A stretch of 64,000 nucleotides of DNA from Bactericera cockerelli (Eukaryota > Arthropoda > Insecta > Hemiptera > Triozidae). Each line of letters opens with the position of its first letter. The first letter of the stretch is position 1. Made by a program: the position numbers and the translations under genes. This document shows, piece by piece, positions 11,530-40,400 of this stretch. The notes under the pieces are model-generated. The model made no database searches and had not been told where the DNA came from. It saw only the letters and a program-made list of their open reading frames with translations. Where the stretch lies: contig CM044959.1 of assembly GCA_024516035.1 (NCBI GenBank), positions 37,708,369-37,772,368 on the forward strand, read 5' to 3'.

Positions 11530-11645
11530 AACAATTTTGAAGATGTCTGTGGTTCGAGTTCCAAGATTAGCAAATATTTAGTAAATCGAGTTTGAGTAGT
11601 TGTGACATCACGAAAGTTAACACAAAATAATATGATAACATTTTT
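11530..11645 (+). mobile_element. tRNA-derived SINE family B, 5'-truncated
   Basis: GTGGTTCGAGTTCC is a B-box. It is followed by TTTAGTAAATCGAGTTTGAG, TAGTTGTGACATCAC, TTAACACAAAATAATATGAT, the family B body. Confidence 0.6.
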
Positions 11646-12168
11646 TTAGACAGGAAATAAATTAACTTTTACTCTGATATCGAATAATACACATGGTTAA
11701 TAAATTTTATTTTGATAAATAATAAAGGATACTTTTATATGCATATAAAAACGTAAAAAATAAAATAACTATGTACAATAAAAGTAAACTTTCAGTCAAA
11801 CCAACAAAGGTTACTGTTAATTACCTACTAAATGCGAAAAACGGAATTGATCTAATACTTAATTGATACTGAGCTTACAGGCCAAAGATAGAATGGCTCA
11901 ATAGGACCAGCCAAAGTAGTTCACTAAAGAAATACATACATTGCACTTGTTATGCTTGTAGTAAGCCTCTCAAAGACGAATGAATAGCTATGGGGAGTAC
12001 GTAGCAATTAATTGCATCAGAAATAATTGGAGTAAAGAAAAAAGATTCTCGGAAGTAATATGGGGCTTTTCCAACTATTCCAAGTTAGAAGAGTCGGAAA
12101 TCCTGGAAAAAGAAGGAAATGATGCCAGTCTGGGATTTGAACCCACAACCCTCCATGATCACCACCGC

Positions 12169-27822
<15,654 letters not shown>

Positions 27823-28589
27823 TTTAAAGGGATTACTAGCAAGAGTATTTGACTTAAATCATACGAAATTGCTTAAAAAGAAATAATCACAGGTATTTAA
27901 ACAAAAAAATTATGAAAAAAGAAATCTCTTTTTGATTTTTTTAAAAATTCTGAAAAGTAAACCACAACAAAATTTCCCACAGATTTTTGAATCGGAGAGA
28001 AGTGCTGGAACAGATTTTCGAAGAGTACGTAACAACGATTTTTCTGAGCTATTCGCGGAGGTTCAAGTCATGGAGAGAGCATTTTTCGGGTTTTCCACAT
28101 TTTGTGTTGGTTGCTTTTGCATAAAACTTGCGCTTTTAATCTTTAAAAAGTAATATTCCTATTAGAGGGTTTATGAAGCTTATTTAAACAGATAAATTCC
28201 CTTATTTGTAATAGAAAGTCGTGTAATGTTCACAACAGTTTATTTTTTAAAAACGTTCATACAAGGTTTGTGTGTTTTCAGCGCAAGTGTGCAAGTACCT
28301 ACGAAGTAGCACAAGTAAAAGTACCGGTGCAGTACGAGTAGATATGTTATTTATCATACTTATCACAATATTTTATTTTCGTCTTCAATGAGACGAAACA
28401 AGAAATTTGGTTGTCTCGTCTCGAGTTTCACGAGGCGAGAAATAGCTTAGTTTCGTCTCTTGAAATTACGAGATGAAAAAGTCTTGTCTCATTTGCTGAT
28501 GCCTAGCAAGGGCCACTCAATTCTCCAGAGTGGTCGATTAACAATTTACGCCCTAGCCCTAGACGATTCATTGATAACAGTTTGATATG

Positions 28590-28690
28590 TATCAGTATCA
28601 ACAGAAAAGTGAGAAGTTGTACTAGATGTACATGAAAATCAGAACATACCTGGACAGCTGTTTCGAGCTTTGTCTACATACACATTACAC
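28590..28690 (+). repeat. Dispersed repeat shared with 52665-52770
   Basis: CAGAAAAGTGAGAAGTTGTA, CTAGATGTACATGAAAATCA, GAACATACCTGGACAGCTGT, TTCGAGCTT recur at 52690-52770. A shorter piece is inside the 53 kb array (53255-53290). Confidence 0.6.
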
Positions 28691-28739
28691 AACGCTTATG
28701 TAGGATGAATAATGTGACCACATAATAACAAAATTCTGA

Positions 28740-28830
28740 GGATTAGGTGGTAGAAAATGCTTTGAGCTTAAACCTCACTTGATGGTTACCTTCCACTTTA
28801 GAGTAGTTTTATAATTAATAATAAAAAAAA
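28740..28830 (+). mobile_element. Retroposon 3' end with hairpin
   Basis: TTAGGTGGTAGAAAATGCTT, TGAGCTTAAACCTCACTTGA, TGGTTACCTTCCAC. Same family as the minus copy at 43640-43700, with a decayed stem. Confidence 0.5.
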
Positions 28831-29082
28831 GTTAGTCCAAGCGGGACCCCCAAAAATTACCGGTAAAATGGTGCCGGGTTTCCTAAAAGTTCAAGATATC
28901 AAAAAATGATCGAAGTAAACCGCTATTTTTTTTTTATTCTAACAAAAACTTGGTCTCAAAAATCATATCTCTAACCGTTTAGCCAGAACCGTCAAACAAC
29001 TCCGAAAGGTGGTTGTAAGGCCGCCACTAGCGGCACCGATTTCAACAAAAAGTTTCGTGTCGCATCCGTGTCCTATATCCTA

Positions 29083-29315
29083 TCTTATTATATAAATGTC
29101 AAAGTCACTGACTGACTGACTGATCATCGCTCTACAGCCCAAACCGTAAGTCCTAGGAAGCTGAAATTTGGTAGGTAGCTTTGTCTTATAGTCTAGATGT
29201 GCAATAAGACGGGATTTTTTTCGAAATTCCCACTGCAACACCTGCCATTGGCGAAAAAGGATTTTTTGCTTTCACGGCCATGCCTCTGCCCGCAAAGCGG
29301 GCGACAGCCCGCTAG
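29083..29315 (+). mobile_element. Short non-autonomous Helitron
   Basis: Starts TCTTATTATATAAATG after A and ends with GCGGGCGACAGCCCGCTAG before T. The subterminal GC hairpin CGGGCGACAGCCCG and CTAG end resemble the larger Helitron at 36806-39464. Confidence 0.65.
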
Positions 29316-30034
29316 TTACCTATATGATACCTACATTCGTAATTTCAAGTTTCTAGCTTGTTCCTTACTATCTATACGTTAAGGAGAGTAAAATGTATAG
29401 GTCAAGCCGACGAATCGAAATTTATAACTAGTTAATCGTTTTAATTAAACCCCTCTCTTTTTACTGATTGTTGGGATGGTGATACTTCGATAAGGTAACT
29501 CATATGGGCGTACGAAGAGAACATTAATAGACCAGGTTAAAAAAATACAAATTAAATTAAAGTTCTGTCGTACAGTATCATTAATTCCACAAGCAATGTC
29601 CACAACCGTCACTTAAGCCGGTATCCTACTGAGCGCAATAGTTTTGTTTCGAAACGTTTCGCAACATTTTTTCTCAAATTTTGAAAATTAAGTGTTGCAA
29701 AGCATTGCGAAGCAATGTTTCAGTCAGTCCAATTCATTCCGATTTGGTTCTAAAGGAAGAGAGGTGCATGAATCGTTACGAGACATAATATTGCACTCAG
29801 TGGGATCCCGGACTCAGGAATGTGGATTTGTACTAAAGTCCAGAAGTCTGCGAAGTGAGGCGGTAAAAACTGATGATCCCATCATTCCAAATTTCCTTAT
29901 CGTTATTGATATTTTGTGCGCGCATTCACACACACATGATAAAAATCTATTTTGGAATCAGAGGAGTGTTCATTCGTTTTGAACTGTCAATAGCTCAACT
30001 TTGAAAAAGTTAAGAAATCAAGATCTTGTAAATT

Positions 30035-30175
30035 ATTTTAATTACATGTATAAATCTTTATTAGGAGGACAATGTAATGTACAATATTTACAGTATAAAA
30101 TAATATTAATGTCCAAACTAAAGGGCGGGGTTATTGCCTGCCACAATTTCTTCCACCCAACCCTTAAATCGTTTA
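30035..30175 (-). mobile_element. Retroposon 3' end with hairpin, minus copy
   Basis: Forward TTACATGTATAAATCTTTAT..AAAGGGCGGGGTTATTGCCT, GCCACAATTTCTTCCACCCA. The family is that of 57834-58020. Confidence 0.55.
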
Positions 30176-30784
30176 AACATGTCAAAAGCATAACTATGAT
30201 ATTATATGAAATTGCTCTGTTTCCTTTCTAGATGTCCTGGAATTCCTAGATGATTATTTAATTATTTTTATGACTACACGCTGTAGTTACCTACCATGGA
30301 TGTATGTTCAATATAAAATACATTTAAGAAATACGAAGCTCTGACACAACAAATACTGTTTCTATGGCTTAGCTGTCGAAACACTGGGGCCATTTTCTCG
30401 GCAGTTCAAGTCTTTAGTTGACGTAATTTCAGATAAGTTTCAACGCACATGTGGTGATACCTGGGCCGGGGCATTCTTACGCCAACGACTGTCATTGGTA
30501 GTCCAGCGTGGAAATGCCTCGAGCCTGGTAGGCACCATGTGTCGGGAGAAGAACGATGACATGTTTGTTGTATGAAGATAAAGTTAAATAAATATAATTT
30601 ATAATATAAGAAAGCGTTTAAGAGCTAGAATCACATTCCAAACTAGATTTATTTAAAACCACTAGTAACCAATGCAAAAACCATTAATACCATGTTATCA
30701 AGCATGGAAATGCGATTTGATATCTCATAGCTATGTTTTTGATATCTAGAATCCATTCGCACATGTCTAAATGTCTATTCATTT

Positions 30785-30897
30785 CTCCTTTAGAAGTATG
30801 AGTAGACCACGGATATACAAGTACATAGCAGAAAAAATCCTGCCCTGCTGGGAATTGAACCCAGGTCACCGTGCGTGCAAGCCCAGTGACTACTGAC
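30785..30897 (-). mobile_element. tRNA-derived SINE family A head fragment
   Basis: AGTATGAGTAGACCACGGAT, CCTGCTGGGAATTGAACCCA and GGTCACCGTGCGTGCAAGCC. Its last 70 bp were copied with the 53 bp array and recur at 31110-31180. Confidence 0.6.
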
Positions 30898-30914
30898 ATG
30901 TTTAATGTTGGGAT

Positions 30915-31406
30915 GGGATTTGGTTGCAAGGTTCAAGCATTGGAAATGATCTCGTCAATGTTGAGATGGGATTTGGTTGCAAGGTTCAAGCATTGGAAAT
31001 GATCTCGTCAATGTTGAGATGGGATTTGGTTGCAAGGTTCAAGCATTGGAAATGATCTCGTCAATGTTGAGATGGGATTTGGTTGCAAGGTTCAAGCATT
31101 GGAAATGCTTGGATCCTGCCCTGCTGGGAATTGAACCCAGGTCACCGTGCGTGCAAGCCCAGTGACTACTGACATGTTTAATGTTGGGATGGGATTTGGT
31201 TGCAAGGTTCAAGCATTGGAAATGATCTCGTCAATGTTGAGATGGGATTTGGTTGCAAGGTTCAAGCATTGGAAATGATCTCGTCAATGTTGAGATGGGA
31301 TTTGGTTGCAAGGTTCAAGCATTGGAAATGATCTCGTCAATGTTGAGATGGGATTTGGTTGCAAGGTTCAAGCATTGGAAATGATCTCGTCAATATTGAG
31401 ATGGGA
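30915..31406 (-). repeat. 53 bp tandem array containing the MED23 stop-codon region
   Basis: Eight or nine units of 53 bp, opening GGGATTTGGTTGCAAGGTTC and closing ATGATCTCGTCAATGTTGAG, interrupted at 31107-31185 by a copied SINE fragment. On the minus strand each unit holds the last codons of MED23 (HLNIDEIISNA) and the TGA. The genuine stop is in the unit nearest the gene (31368-31370), so the others lie in the 3' UTR or downstream. Confidence 0.85.
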
Positions 31407-34400
31407 TATGAATCTCAGCCTCATCTGTAGCGCAGGCCGCAGCTTCCTGATGATTCCTTCTACCTCGCTCTTCATCAGATCACCTGTCAAAGAAGAAAAG
31501 CTAGTTAATTAAACAAAAGACAACAAATAATATAATCTATTTTTTTTTTTACATCCTAGTGAGATATTTTTTTTAATACACCAACCAACCTTATATTTAT
31601 TATTATCTGACCTGGTTGCAGGGTTTTCGGTGAAACCCTTACAACTATTGTGAACAGTTGATTCTATTTGGTCCTGATTTGAGATAGTCAGGACGGGGAT
31701 TTTACCCTCCATTCGCTGGTAATCGTACTAGCTACCCACATTAACCTCACCCAACCTGGGTAAGGCCGGAAATGCCAGCCTCATGTGCTCGAAAGGAACA
31801 GAAATTTCTTCGAAAAGTCTGCTCCTACCGGGAATCAAACTCAGGATCTCTGGACTATGGACAGTAGTCACAACTATTACGCTACGGAGGCTGGCTATCC
31901 AACTTTATAAGGAACAATTGACTAATTTGTTAAGGAGAGAAATATCTTCCTTTTTCAACTTATTATTTATCATGTGATGAGTGAGAATAACTCAATATTT
32001 ATTGTTCTATACTTCATTACTTTGTGTAAAAATACTTATAATATGTGAGTATGATTCAAAGCAGATGATTATGGTAATGTTATGTGTGGAGAACTCGGTA
32101 CTTTTGATGTTGTTGTAACGACAGGGACTTTCCTCTAGTGATGTCCCAACACTTCCGAGACTGGTAGTTTGAGGAAGTGACCGACCTCCTTGGAGCGTGT
32201 CCACACATCACTGGGAGACAAAAAAAAAAACTCGACAACCTTTTAGCTCTCAGTACTCACTTTTTTTTTTGTTTTGAAAAGGTAAGTGTGTCCCGGAACC
32301 GCTTTCGCATTACTTCAGGGCACTTTACCTTTACATCCATGCCACTCCGGGAACGGAAAATTTCGGTCAGAAATTTCCGCTCCGGCCGGGATTCGAACCC
32401 GCAACCTCCGGGTCAGTAAGCAATGCTCTTAACCACTGAGCCACGGAGTACTCACCTACGAACATGTACTTGATGTGGTAGAGCAGATCACTGATCTCGT
32501 CCATGTGGGCCAAGGAGGCCCCGGGGCCCACATGTCTGTCCACAGTCTCCAGGGCCCCGTACAGCGTGAGGGTTAGATCCATCACGGCTTTGGGCCTCTC
32601 CGAGTTGAACCGCTGCAGGAAGGGGCCTATCACGTGACACAGGAAGATGAACTGAGCCTCGGTCCTGACGCACGGGGCCAGACGCTTCTTGATGAACCTG
32701 CGGAAGGGGGAAACTATCGTTAGACGTGTTGAACCTACGGAACATAGGAAATTATTATTACTGTAGTTGAACCCGCGTGAGACATAAGATACGCTTTCGT
32801 ATTTTGTCTCAGGGCTCTAGCAGGGGAGGTGAAGCCCGACCCCCTTAAATTCTCCACTGTAATTTACTGTTCATGTACTCACTGTGTCAACAGGATACTG
32901 GTTGCATAGCAAGGCGTAACTCACTCACCGTATTACGATTACCTAGCAAATGAAATACCTTTATTCTGATTAGCTCCATGTAAGGTACCTAGATGACCAT
33001 GTGGAAGTTCACGGGTTCGAAACCCAGAGAGAGAGAAAAAAATGTATTCAAAATTTTGGATTGTAACAATATCGACCTTAAGTGTCTCCAGTAGTGAAAC
33101 ACTTTTCTTTTATACATAAAAAAAAACAACCCGCAGATTACTTACTGTGGTACACAGGATATTTGGCCTAGGCCTGCATGATGCCACAGCGCATGCGTGA
33201 GGGCCAGCGTGTACGCAAGCTGGTTGCCTAGCAACGAATGGTGCGTCCTCTCGAAGTTACACAGGTGGAAGATATCCGCGCTCAAGCTGCTGCCAGGCGC
33301 GTTGGTCAGAGGGGGGCTGTTGATGACCCGTATCAGGCGCTCCTGCAGGATGGTCCAGTAGGGGTCAGGCAGGGCAGACATGAGGAGACCCAGCACATTG
33401 ATGTAGGCATGGATCTGGTCCGAAGCGATCACTGTGTATCTGTTGGGGAGGAATATGTATGGTTTTTTTTATCTGACCAGGTTGTAGGGTTTTCAGTGAA
33501 ACTCTTATACAGTTCACACTCCGACCTAATGAGATCTATTGTGACTAGTTGATTCTATTTAGTTTTAACGTCCTGATTTGAGATAGTCAGGACGAGGGTT
33601 TTACCTATCCATTTGATGGGGATCGTAGCAGCTACCCATATTAACGTCACCAAGGCCAAGGTTCGGCCTGAAATGCTAGCCTCACGTGTTCGGAAGGAAC
33701 AGAATTTTCTGTTCGAAAATTCGAATAGGTTTCAAACCCGCAATCTCTGGATGCACAGAGTGCTAAATTTACCACTGAGCTACAGCTAAAGATCTTTTAG
33801 TTTTTTTTTTTAAATAAACGGTACATGACCAATTTACAAGAAACAAACAAATTACCATTAATTAACACAAACGAAATACATGACACAAAAGTCAAGATAC
33901 AGGATGACTCACCCCCTCATGATAACATCGAGCTAAAGGTACCGGATGACTCACCCCCTCATGATATCATCGAGCTAAAGGTACAGGATGACTCACCCCC
34001 TCATGATAACATCGAGCTAAAGATACAGGATGACTCACCCCCTCATGATAACATTGAGCTAAAGGTACAGGATGACTCACCCCCTCATGATAACATCGAG
34101 CTATAGGTACAGGATGACTCACCCCCTCATGATAACATCGAGCTATAGGTACAGGATGACTCACCCCCTCATGATAACATCGAGCTAAAGACCGCCAAAA
34201 GACTGCTATAACATACCATATTCGTCGACAGTCATTTAATGTACCAAGAGTTAGCTCTAATTATGGCAAAAAAATACCAAATTACTTTGTACCAACATTT
34301 CTAAACAGCATGGTAACCTCACTACAAAATGTTGAAAATTATTCAGATCTGAAGTCACAACTGATACCATGTATAGATAATATTGTTTTGAATTGAAATT

Positions 34401-37400
34401 TTAGGGGAAAATCTTTACTATTTAATAATTTATTGTTTTAATATTATGTACCTTTAATAATTATGTACCTTTAGTATAATATTGTAATGCTTGATTGAGT
34501 AGTCACTTAAACACTATGTGTCATTCAATCTTGCAAGTAACACACTTCTCTTAGAAGCTCTTCAAAGCTTAGGAGAAGTACCTTTGTATAAATGTTTCTT
34601 TATAAAGAAAATAAATAAATAAACTATTATTATTATTATTATTATTAAATACAGGATGACTCACCCCCTCATGATCACATCGAGCAGAGAGTTGGCCACC
34701 TGCTCTGGAGGCACGGGGAGGCCCATCAGTTCCACACAGGTGACGTAGAGGGCGTGGGCCGCGGGGTTTGGGAACTCGTTGAACCGCCAGTCCGTGGGGG
34801 GAAAGGGAGGGTCCCCGTTCAGAGCTGAGCATCAAAGGGTTAAGGAAAAACATGGCGCGTTGATCTATTAGAGACCCGTGTGCACGCTGTGCAACATAGG
34901 GTTGATGACGACAAAGTATGTGCAATGTGCATTGAATAAGTTTAATGATTTTTTTTATTTCGTATAGATATAGATTTAGTTATCATATTTGTGTTAGTCA
35001 CTTTCGTGATATCACAATTACTCAAACTCGCTTTACTAAATCTACGCTGAAACCGGGACTTGAACCACCGACCTCCAGGTTACAAGTCCGCCGCCTTATC
35101 GATCAAGCTACTGAGGTCGGTATAGACTATAGAGTATAGACTATTTTCTTTTCTCTTTTTTTTTGTTAACGTTTGTTTCCTTCTACTTTTTTTACAAGTA
35201 TTTATTATTATATATATATTTTTTCATTATTTTTTATATCCTATGGGGTTCGGTGGAAGAGAAAGCCACAGGCTTTAACCCCGCCCCTTGGTTCACTACA
35301 TATTCTATTTTTTTTTTTTTTAATTTTTTTTAGCATGTCCTATTTTGTTGAATGTATGTAGTTGACCAATAAATAATTAAATAATAATAATAATAATTCA
35401 TACTTTCTCACATAATTATGTGAGAAAGTATGAATTTACTCCTCACATAAACTAAGAAAAACTGTAAATAAAAATACAAGTATCAATACTACCTGGTGTA
35501 CTGAATTATCACTGCGGCTGACAAGTGGCGAGCACAGTATGTCTTATAATGAAATAAGAACACAAAAAATACAATTTAATCGAGGCTTATTTCAAGGAGA
35601 CAGCTTAAGTAGCTTATGGTTTTGTTTAGCACTAAACCCCATCAGTAATTTATTAAACTCGCAGCCATATGGATACAAAATAAATAAAAATGTAGATTCC
35701 AAGATATCCCATCAATTTTATATGGACGATTTAAAATTATATGCGAGTAACGAAGACCAGCTACAAAGCCAGCTTGAAATTGTATCCCATGTCAGCAAGG
35801 ACATATGCATGAACTTTGGACTCGATAAGTGCAAGACTCTTTCCATCAAGCGCGGAAAAGTTGTGCATTCAGATAACATCACTCTAATGGATGATACACA
35901 ATTCACAGCCCTGAGTCCAGATGAAACATACAAGTATTTGGGCATGTATCAGAACCTCAATATCAACAATAAAGACCTGAAGAAACAATTTTCTGATTCA
36001 TTTAAAGAAAGAGTCACAATAATAATGAATACCGAATTATATAGTAAAAATAAAATACAAGCTATAAACTCATGGGCGATCCCATTATTAACTTACACGT
36101 TTGGGATTTTAAACTGGTCCGCCACTGATTTAGATAATCTGAATAGAGTCATAAGAACAACAATGACTAAGTACCGCTCTCACCACCCTCACTCCGCCGT
36201 GGAGCGCATGAACCTACCCCGTTATCAAGGAGGTCGTGGCCTGGTCAATCTTAAAACTTTACACTCCAAACAAATTGAAAAATTAAGAAAATACTTTGCA
36301 AATAAAACATCAAGATTTTTGGAACATGCAAAGAAAGCAGATGAGTACACACCTCTGAAATTGTGTGACAACAATTTCCAGTTACCAATTGAAAATACCT
36401 CTGCTGATTTAATATTAAGCTGGGAAAGTGGAGCCCTCAAAGGAAAATATCCAAAACATCTCAATGGTGAACATGTTGATAAAAAATTATCTACTCTCTA
36501 TTTGACCAGAGGTTATTTGTTCTCTGAGACCGAAGGGTTCATCAATGCCATACAAGACCAGACCATAAAAACTCGAAATTACATCAAACATATAATGAAA
36601 ATTAATATCAATGATATGTGTCGACTTTGTGGAAAAATCACTGAATCCATCCAGCACCTATCTTCAGGATGTTCCATGTTGGCTGCCACTGAGTACACCG
36701 CCCGACACGACCTTGTGGCGAAGATCTTCCATCAAGCTTTGAAACACCTACTTTTCCAAAGCAAAAAGCAAATTCCTTATTTTAAGTACAAGCCGCAGCG
36801 AATAATCTATATATATAAAATCCATTTACATTCATTCATAATCAACGCAGAGCCTAAACGGCTGGGCCGATTGACTTGAAATTTTGCAGGAAACTTCCCC
36901 TTATGATGTAGGGGCGTACTAAGAACGGATTTTTTGAAGGAAACAGGGGTTCTCAACTTATGGCCAAAAATTAACATTTATTCATAATCAACGCAGAGCC
37001 TAAACGGTTGGGCCGATTGACTTGAAATTTTGCAGGAAGCTTCCTCTTATGATGTAGGGGCGTACTAAGAACGGATTTTTTTTAAAGGAAACAGGGGTTC
37101 TCAACTTATGGTCAAAATTAGTCATTTTTAGAGTGTTGTCAGATTCTCAAAAGGGTTGAGCTGAATGACTTGAAATTAGGCAGAAAACTTCTTTCAGTGA
37201 TGAAGAAGCTTAGTATGAAAGGATTTTTCAAAGATAATAGGGGTCCTCAACTTATGGACAAAAGTAGACATTTTAGCCTCTTGCAAGATTCTCAAAACGG
37301 TTGAGCTGAATGACTTGAAATTTGGCAGACAGCTTTTTTTGTGATGTAGGGGAATAATAAGAAACAAATTTTAAAAGAAAATAGGGGTTCTCAACTTATG

Positions 37401-40400
37401 GTCAAGCTGGATGGCGAATACTATGTTTTTCGACTCATGAAAGATACTCTCCTGTCATACATTTGGCCGTCCACTTTGAAAATGGACAAAGGGTAGTTTT
37501 TACAACCGAAAATGTCCAACAGAGAATTGACAACCCTCCTAAAACAACATTAATGGCGTTTTTCCAACTATGCAACCAGGATGAATTTGCAAAGACTCTT
37601 TTTTTATAATCAAGTACCAGCATTTTATGTGTGGAAAAACAACATGTTCCAAAGAAGGAAAAAAAGATCAATTGTTCCAGGACATCCGGGTGTAAAAAAA
37701 GACCAGGTTCTTGGTAAAATTTATACCATACATCCAAATGACTCAGAATGTTTCTACCTACGATTACTTCTACATAAAGTGCGAGGACCTACTTCATTCA
37801 GAAGCCTCAAAATGGTAGGCGGCATTGAATACCCTACGTTCCATGCTGCATGCCTAGCCATGGGTTTGTTACTTGATGATGCGCAAGCAATGTGAACATT
37901 ATTACCAACAGAACTTATTTGGCAGAAATTTCATACAACACGTTTCAAATGAGGTCTTTCGTCTCTGAAAAAGTGCCATTACTCAATAGTGAACAGAGAT
38001 ACGTGTATGAAACTGTACTTCAGAGCGTCACTTCATCTCTTGATTCTGTAGGTAATAATTTGTTCTTCCTAGATGCTCCAGGTGGAACTGGAAAAACATT
38101 CTTAATAAACCTTTTGTTAGCTACAATACGCAAAGATGGAAATATTGCCATTGCTGTTGCATCGTCCGGTATTGCCGCCACACTGATAGAAGGAGGCCGC
38201 ACTGTTCATTCTGCTTTGAAATTGCCGCTCAATTTAAATTCAGTAGATACACCAAGCTGTACTATTGGAAAGCAAAGTGATATGGCCAAAGTCCTCAGGG
38301 ATTTCAAGTTGATCGTATATGATGAATGACTCATAAAACTGGCTTAGAGACACTAGACCGTACTCTACAAGACATTCGTGGTGTTAAAAATCTTATGGGT
38401 GGTAAAACTGTGCTACTGTTTGGAGATTTTAGACAAACTTTACCCGTTGTTCCACGTGGAACAAGAGCTGACGAAGTGAAGGCATGTTTAAAATCATCCA
38501 TTTTGTGGCCACAGATAACTGTTCTTTCTTTAAAGTGGAATATGCGTGTACATCTTCACGCTGATCAAAATGCAGAAGTTTTTTCGAAACTTTTGCTTCG
38601 GATAGGTGATGGACCGTTACCTGAACAAAATGAAAAAATTGTAATTCCTACCGAACACTGTCAGTTATTAGTCGATTACAACACCTTCCAAGACACTATC
38701 TACCCCAATCTAGATGACCCAAGTGTTGTTGTCCCTGTTTGTATTCACAGGGGCTGGTGCAGGTGAAACGGTATATGTACACAGGATTATTTTTGTCGGC
38801 GCGGGGGTTCGAACCCGGGACCTTCCGCATCGTAAGCAAGTGCTTAACCACTGAGCTATTTGTGTGCTCATTTAATCTATTCATTAGCAACTATGCACTT
38901 GGGTTCCTTTTTTTTAATGGAAGGCAGGAAAAAATCTTTCAAAGACACCCAGATCCTGCCTGGGGTGTGGGATTTCCACCCACTAAAAACCCACCTTCTC
39001 TAAAAGCTAACCGCACTTGGAACCGAAAAATATCATTACTTCAAGTGCGGCGCTGTAGGGCACCTACTGATTTCGTTGTAGTGCCCTCCCATCTCTCTCT
39101 TGGGTTCTAATGTGATTTCCGACTACCACTTTAATTTCAAAAGAGTTCAATTCCCCAGAAAACTATGTTTTGCCATGACGATAAATAAGGCACAGGGGCA
39201 AACTCTTGAGCTAGCTGGAATTGACCTTAGAACAATTGCTTCTCCCACGGTCAGCTCTATGTTGCTTTTTCAAGAGTAAGGTCTGCCAAGTCCCTCATTG
39301 TGTTACAGCCAGATGGTATAACAAAGAACCTGGTGTATAAAGAAGTGCTTCAATAACCATAAAACTTATGCAGCGGCGGTGGCCATGCCTTAACTAAAAT
39401 GTGGCCATGCCTTAACTAAAATGTGGCCATGCCTTGGCCACGCGAAGCGGGCGTAGCCCGCTAGTACAAAATAAAAATGTAAAAATCTACTGGAATCAGC
39501 CCATCATGACAGACACTCGCACTCTCCACAATAAACCTGATATTCTTGTCATGAAGAAAAGTGAAAAACAAGCGTTCATCCTTGATGTTACAATTCCATT
39601 GGATGAAAATCTGCACGCTGCTTACATGGAGAAAAAGAGGAAATATGAAGATCTAAAGTTCAAACTGGCCCGAATCTACAACTTGAGCTCCGTATTAATA
39701 ATACCTATTGTGATAAGTTCCAACGGATTGGTACACAAAAACTGTAAATCCGAACTAGAACAGTGTGGCCTAAAAAATATTGAATACCTGATCGAAACAT
39801 CACAGAAGTCCGTCATTCTCTCCACAACATCTATCATCCGTAAATGTCTCAATATCAATTAATTTATGTACATATTGTTTTTAAAACCTATGTATGTATG
39901 TATACCTCAAATAAATGAGTGAAATCTTTGAATAATAATAATAATAGAGCATAACCATAAATAGACTATAGACTATAGAGCATAACCATAAATAGACTAT
40001 AGAGCATAACCATAAATAGACTATATACTCGTAGACTATAGAGCATAATCATAAAAAAAAAGATAGCGTCTACAGTAGTTGCTGTTTGAAGGCAAAAAAA
40101 AAGCTAGTAAAGGATACTGTCGACCACCCGCTTGACCAGACGGATGTAGTAGTCCAGCTCCGGGGTCCAGGGCGGCTTGTCGCCCCCCGCCCCGCCCATG
40201 TACTGCAGGTACTGTTCGGACAGGGACCAGCCGGGCGCCCGTATGTCACACAGGGACCCCAGCACCGCCGACACCAGCTTCCTCTTCAGGGGCAGTCTGA
40301 GGAAGTAAAATAGATCTCATTAAATAATAATAATAATCGTTTGTTTATTTATTTTCTTTAGTAGTCACTGTGGCAGAGCGAGTTAGCGCGCTAGGCATTG

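Larger units (their letters stand above)
8953..12168. other. Intergenic region between snf and Arp3
   Basis: No convincing coding exon. The part nearest snf holds its 5' UTR and probable promoter: a CpG-containing patch at 9790-9970 (CGCCGATCGACGATC, GCGGCGAC, ACGACGGC). Further on are a family H copy, a palindrome, a GC-richer segment at 10555-10860, a 50 bp tandem duplication and a family B SINE remnant, each listed separately. Short open frames at 10130-10437 and 10637-10852 have no recognisable domain. Confidence 0.5.
27823..31367. other. Interval between Arp3 start and MED23 stop
   Basis: Contains the Arp3 5' region (no clear TATA box), then repeats: a 28590-28690 repeat, hairpin-bearing retroposon pieces, a short Helitron, a family A SINE fragment and the 53 bp array that adjoins the MED23 stop. 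No other coding exon is seen. The open frames at 27932-28153 and 29692-29982 have no recognisable domain. Confidence 0.5.
36806..39464 (+). mobile_element. Helitron, 2.66 kb, degenerate
   Basis: Starts TCTATATATATAAAATCC after an A and ends GCGGGCGTAGCCCGCTAG before a T, with the subterminal GC hairpin typical of Helitrons. The first 600 bp are about four tandem units of roughly 135 bp (GATTGACTTGAAATTTTGCA, GTTCTCAACTTATG). Helitron-type coding remnants follow. A SINE has inserted at 38758-38890. Confidence 0.8.
35539..39950 (+). mobile_element. R2-like (RLE-type) LINE, 5'-truncated and split by a Helitron
   Basis: The first part (35539-36805) encodes reverse transcriptase: RGLFQGDSLSSLWFCLALNP, a YMDD catalytic motif in ISHQFYMDDLKLYA, and the C-terminal zinc knuckle C-x2-C-x7-H-x4-C (CRLCG..IQHLSSGC) followed by EYTARHDLVA. 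The second part (39465-39862) encodes the restriction-like endonuclease: KPDILV, FILDVTIPLDENL, KRKYEDLKFKLARIYN. The frame continues exactly across the Helitron insertion. The 3' UTR ends with AATAAATG and an (ATA)n tail. It lies sense to the plus strand in a MED23 intron. The N-terminal part is missing. Confidence 0.82.

Noticed and set aside
33825..34106. Plus-strand open frame with 14-residue repeats (DDSPPHDNIEL)
   Set aside because: It is the opposite strand of the 42 bp junction array. No start context or family.
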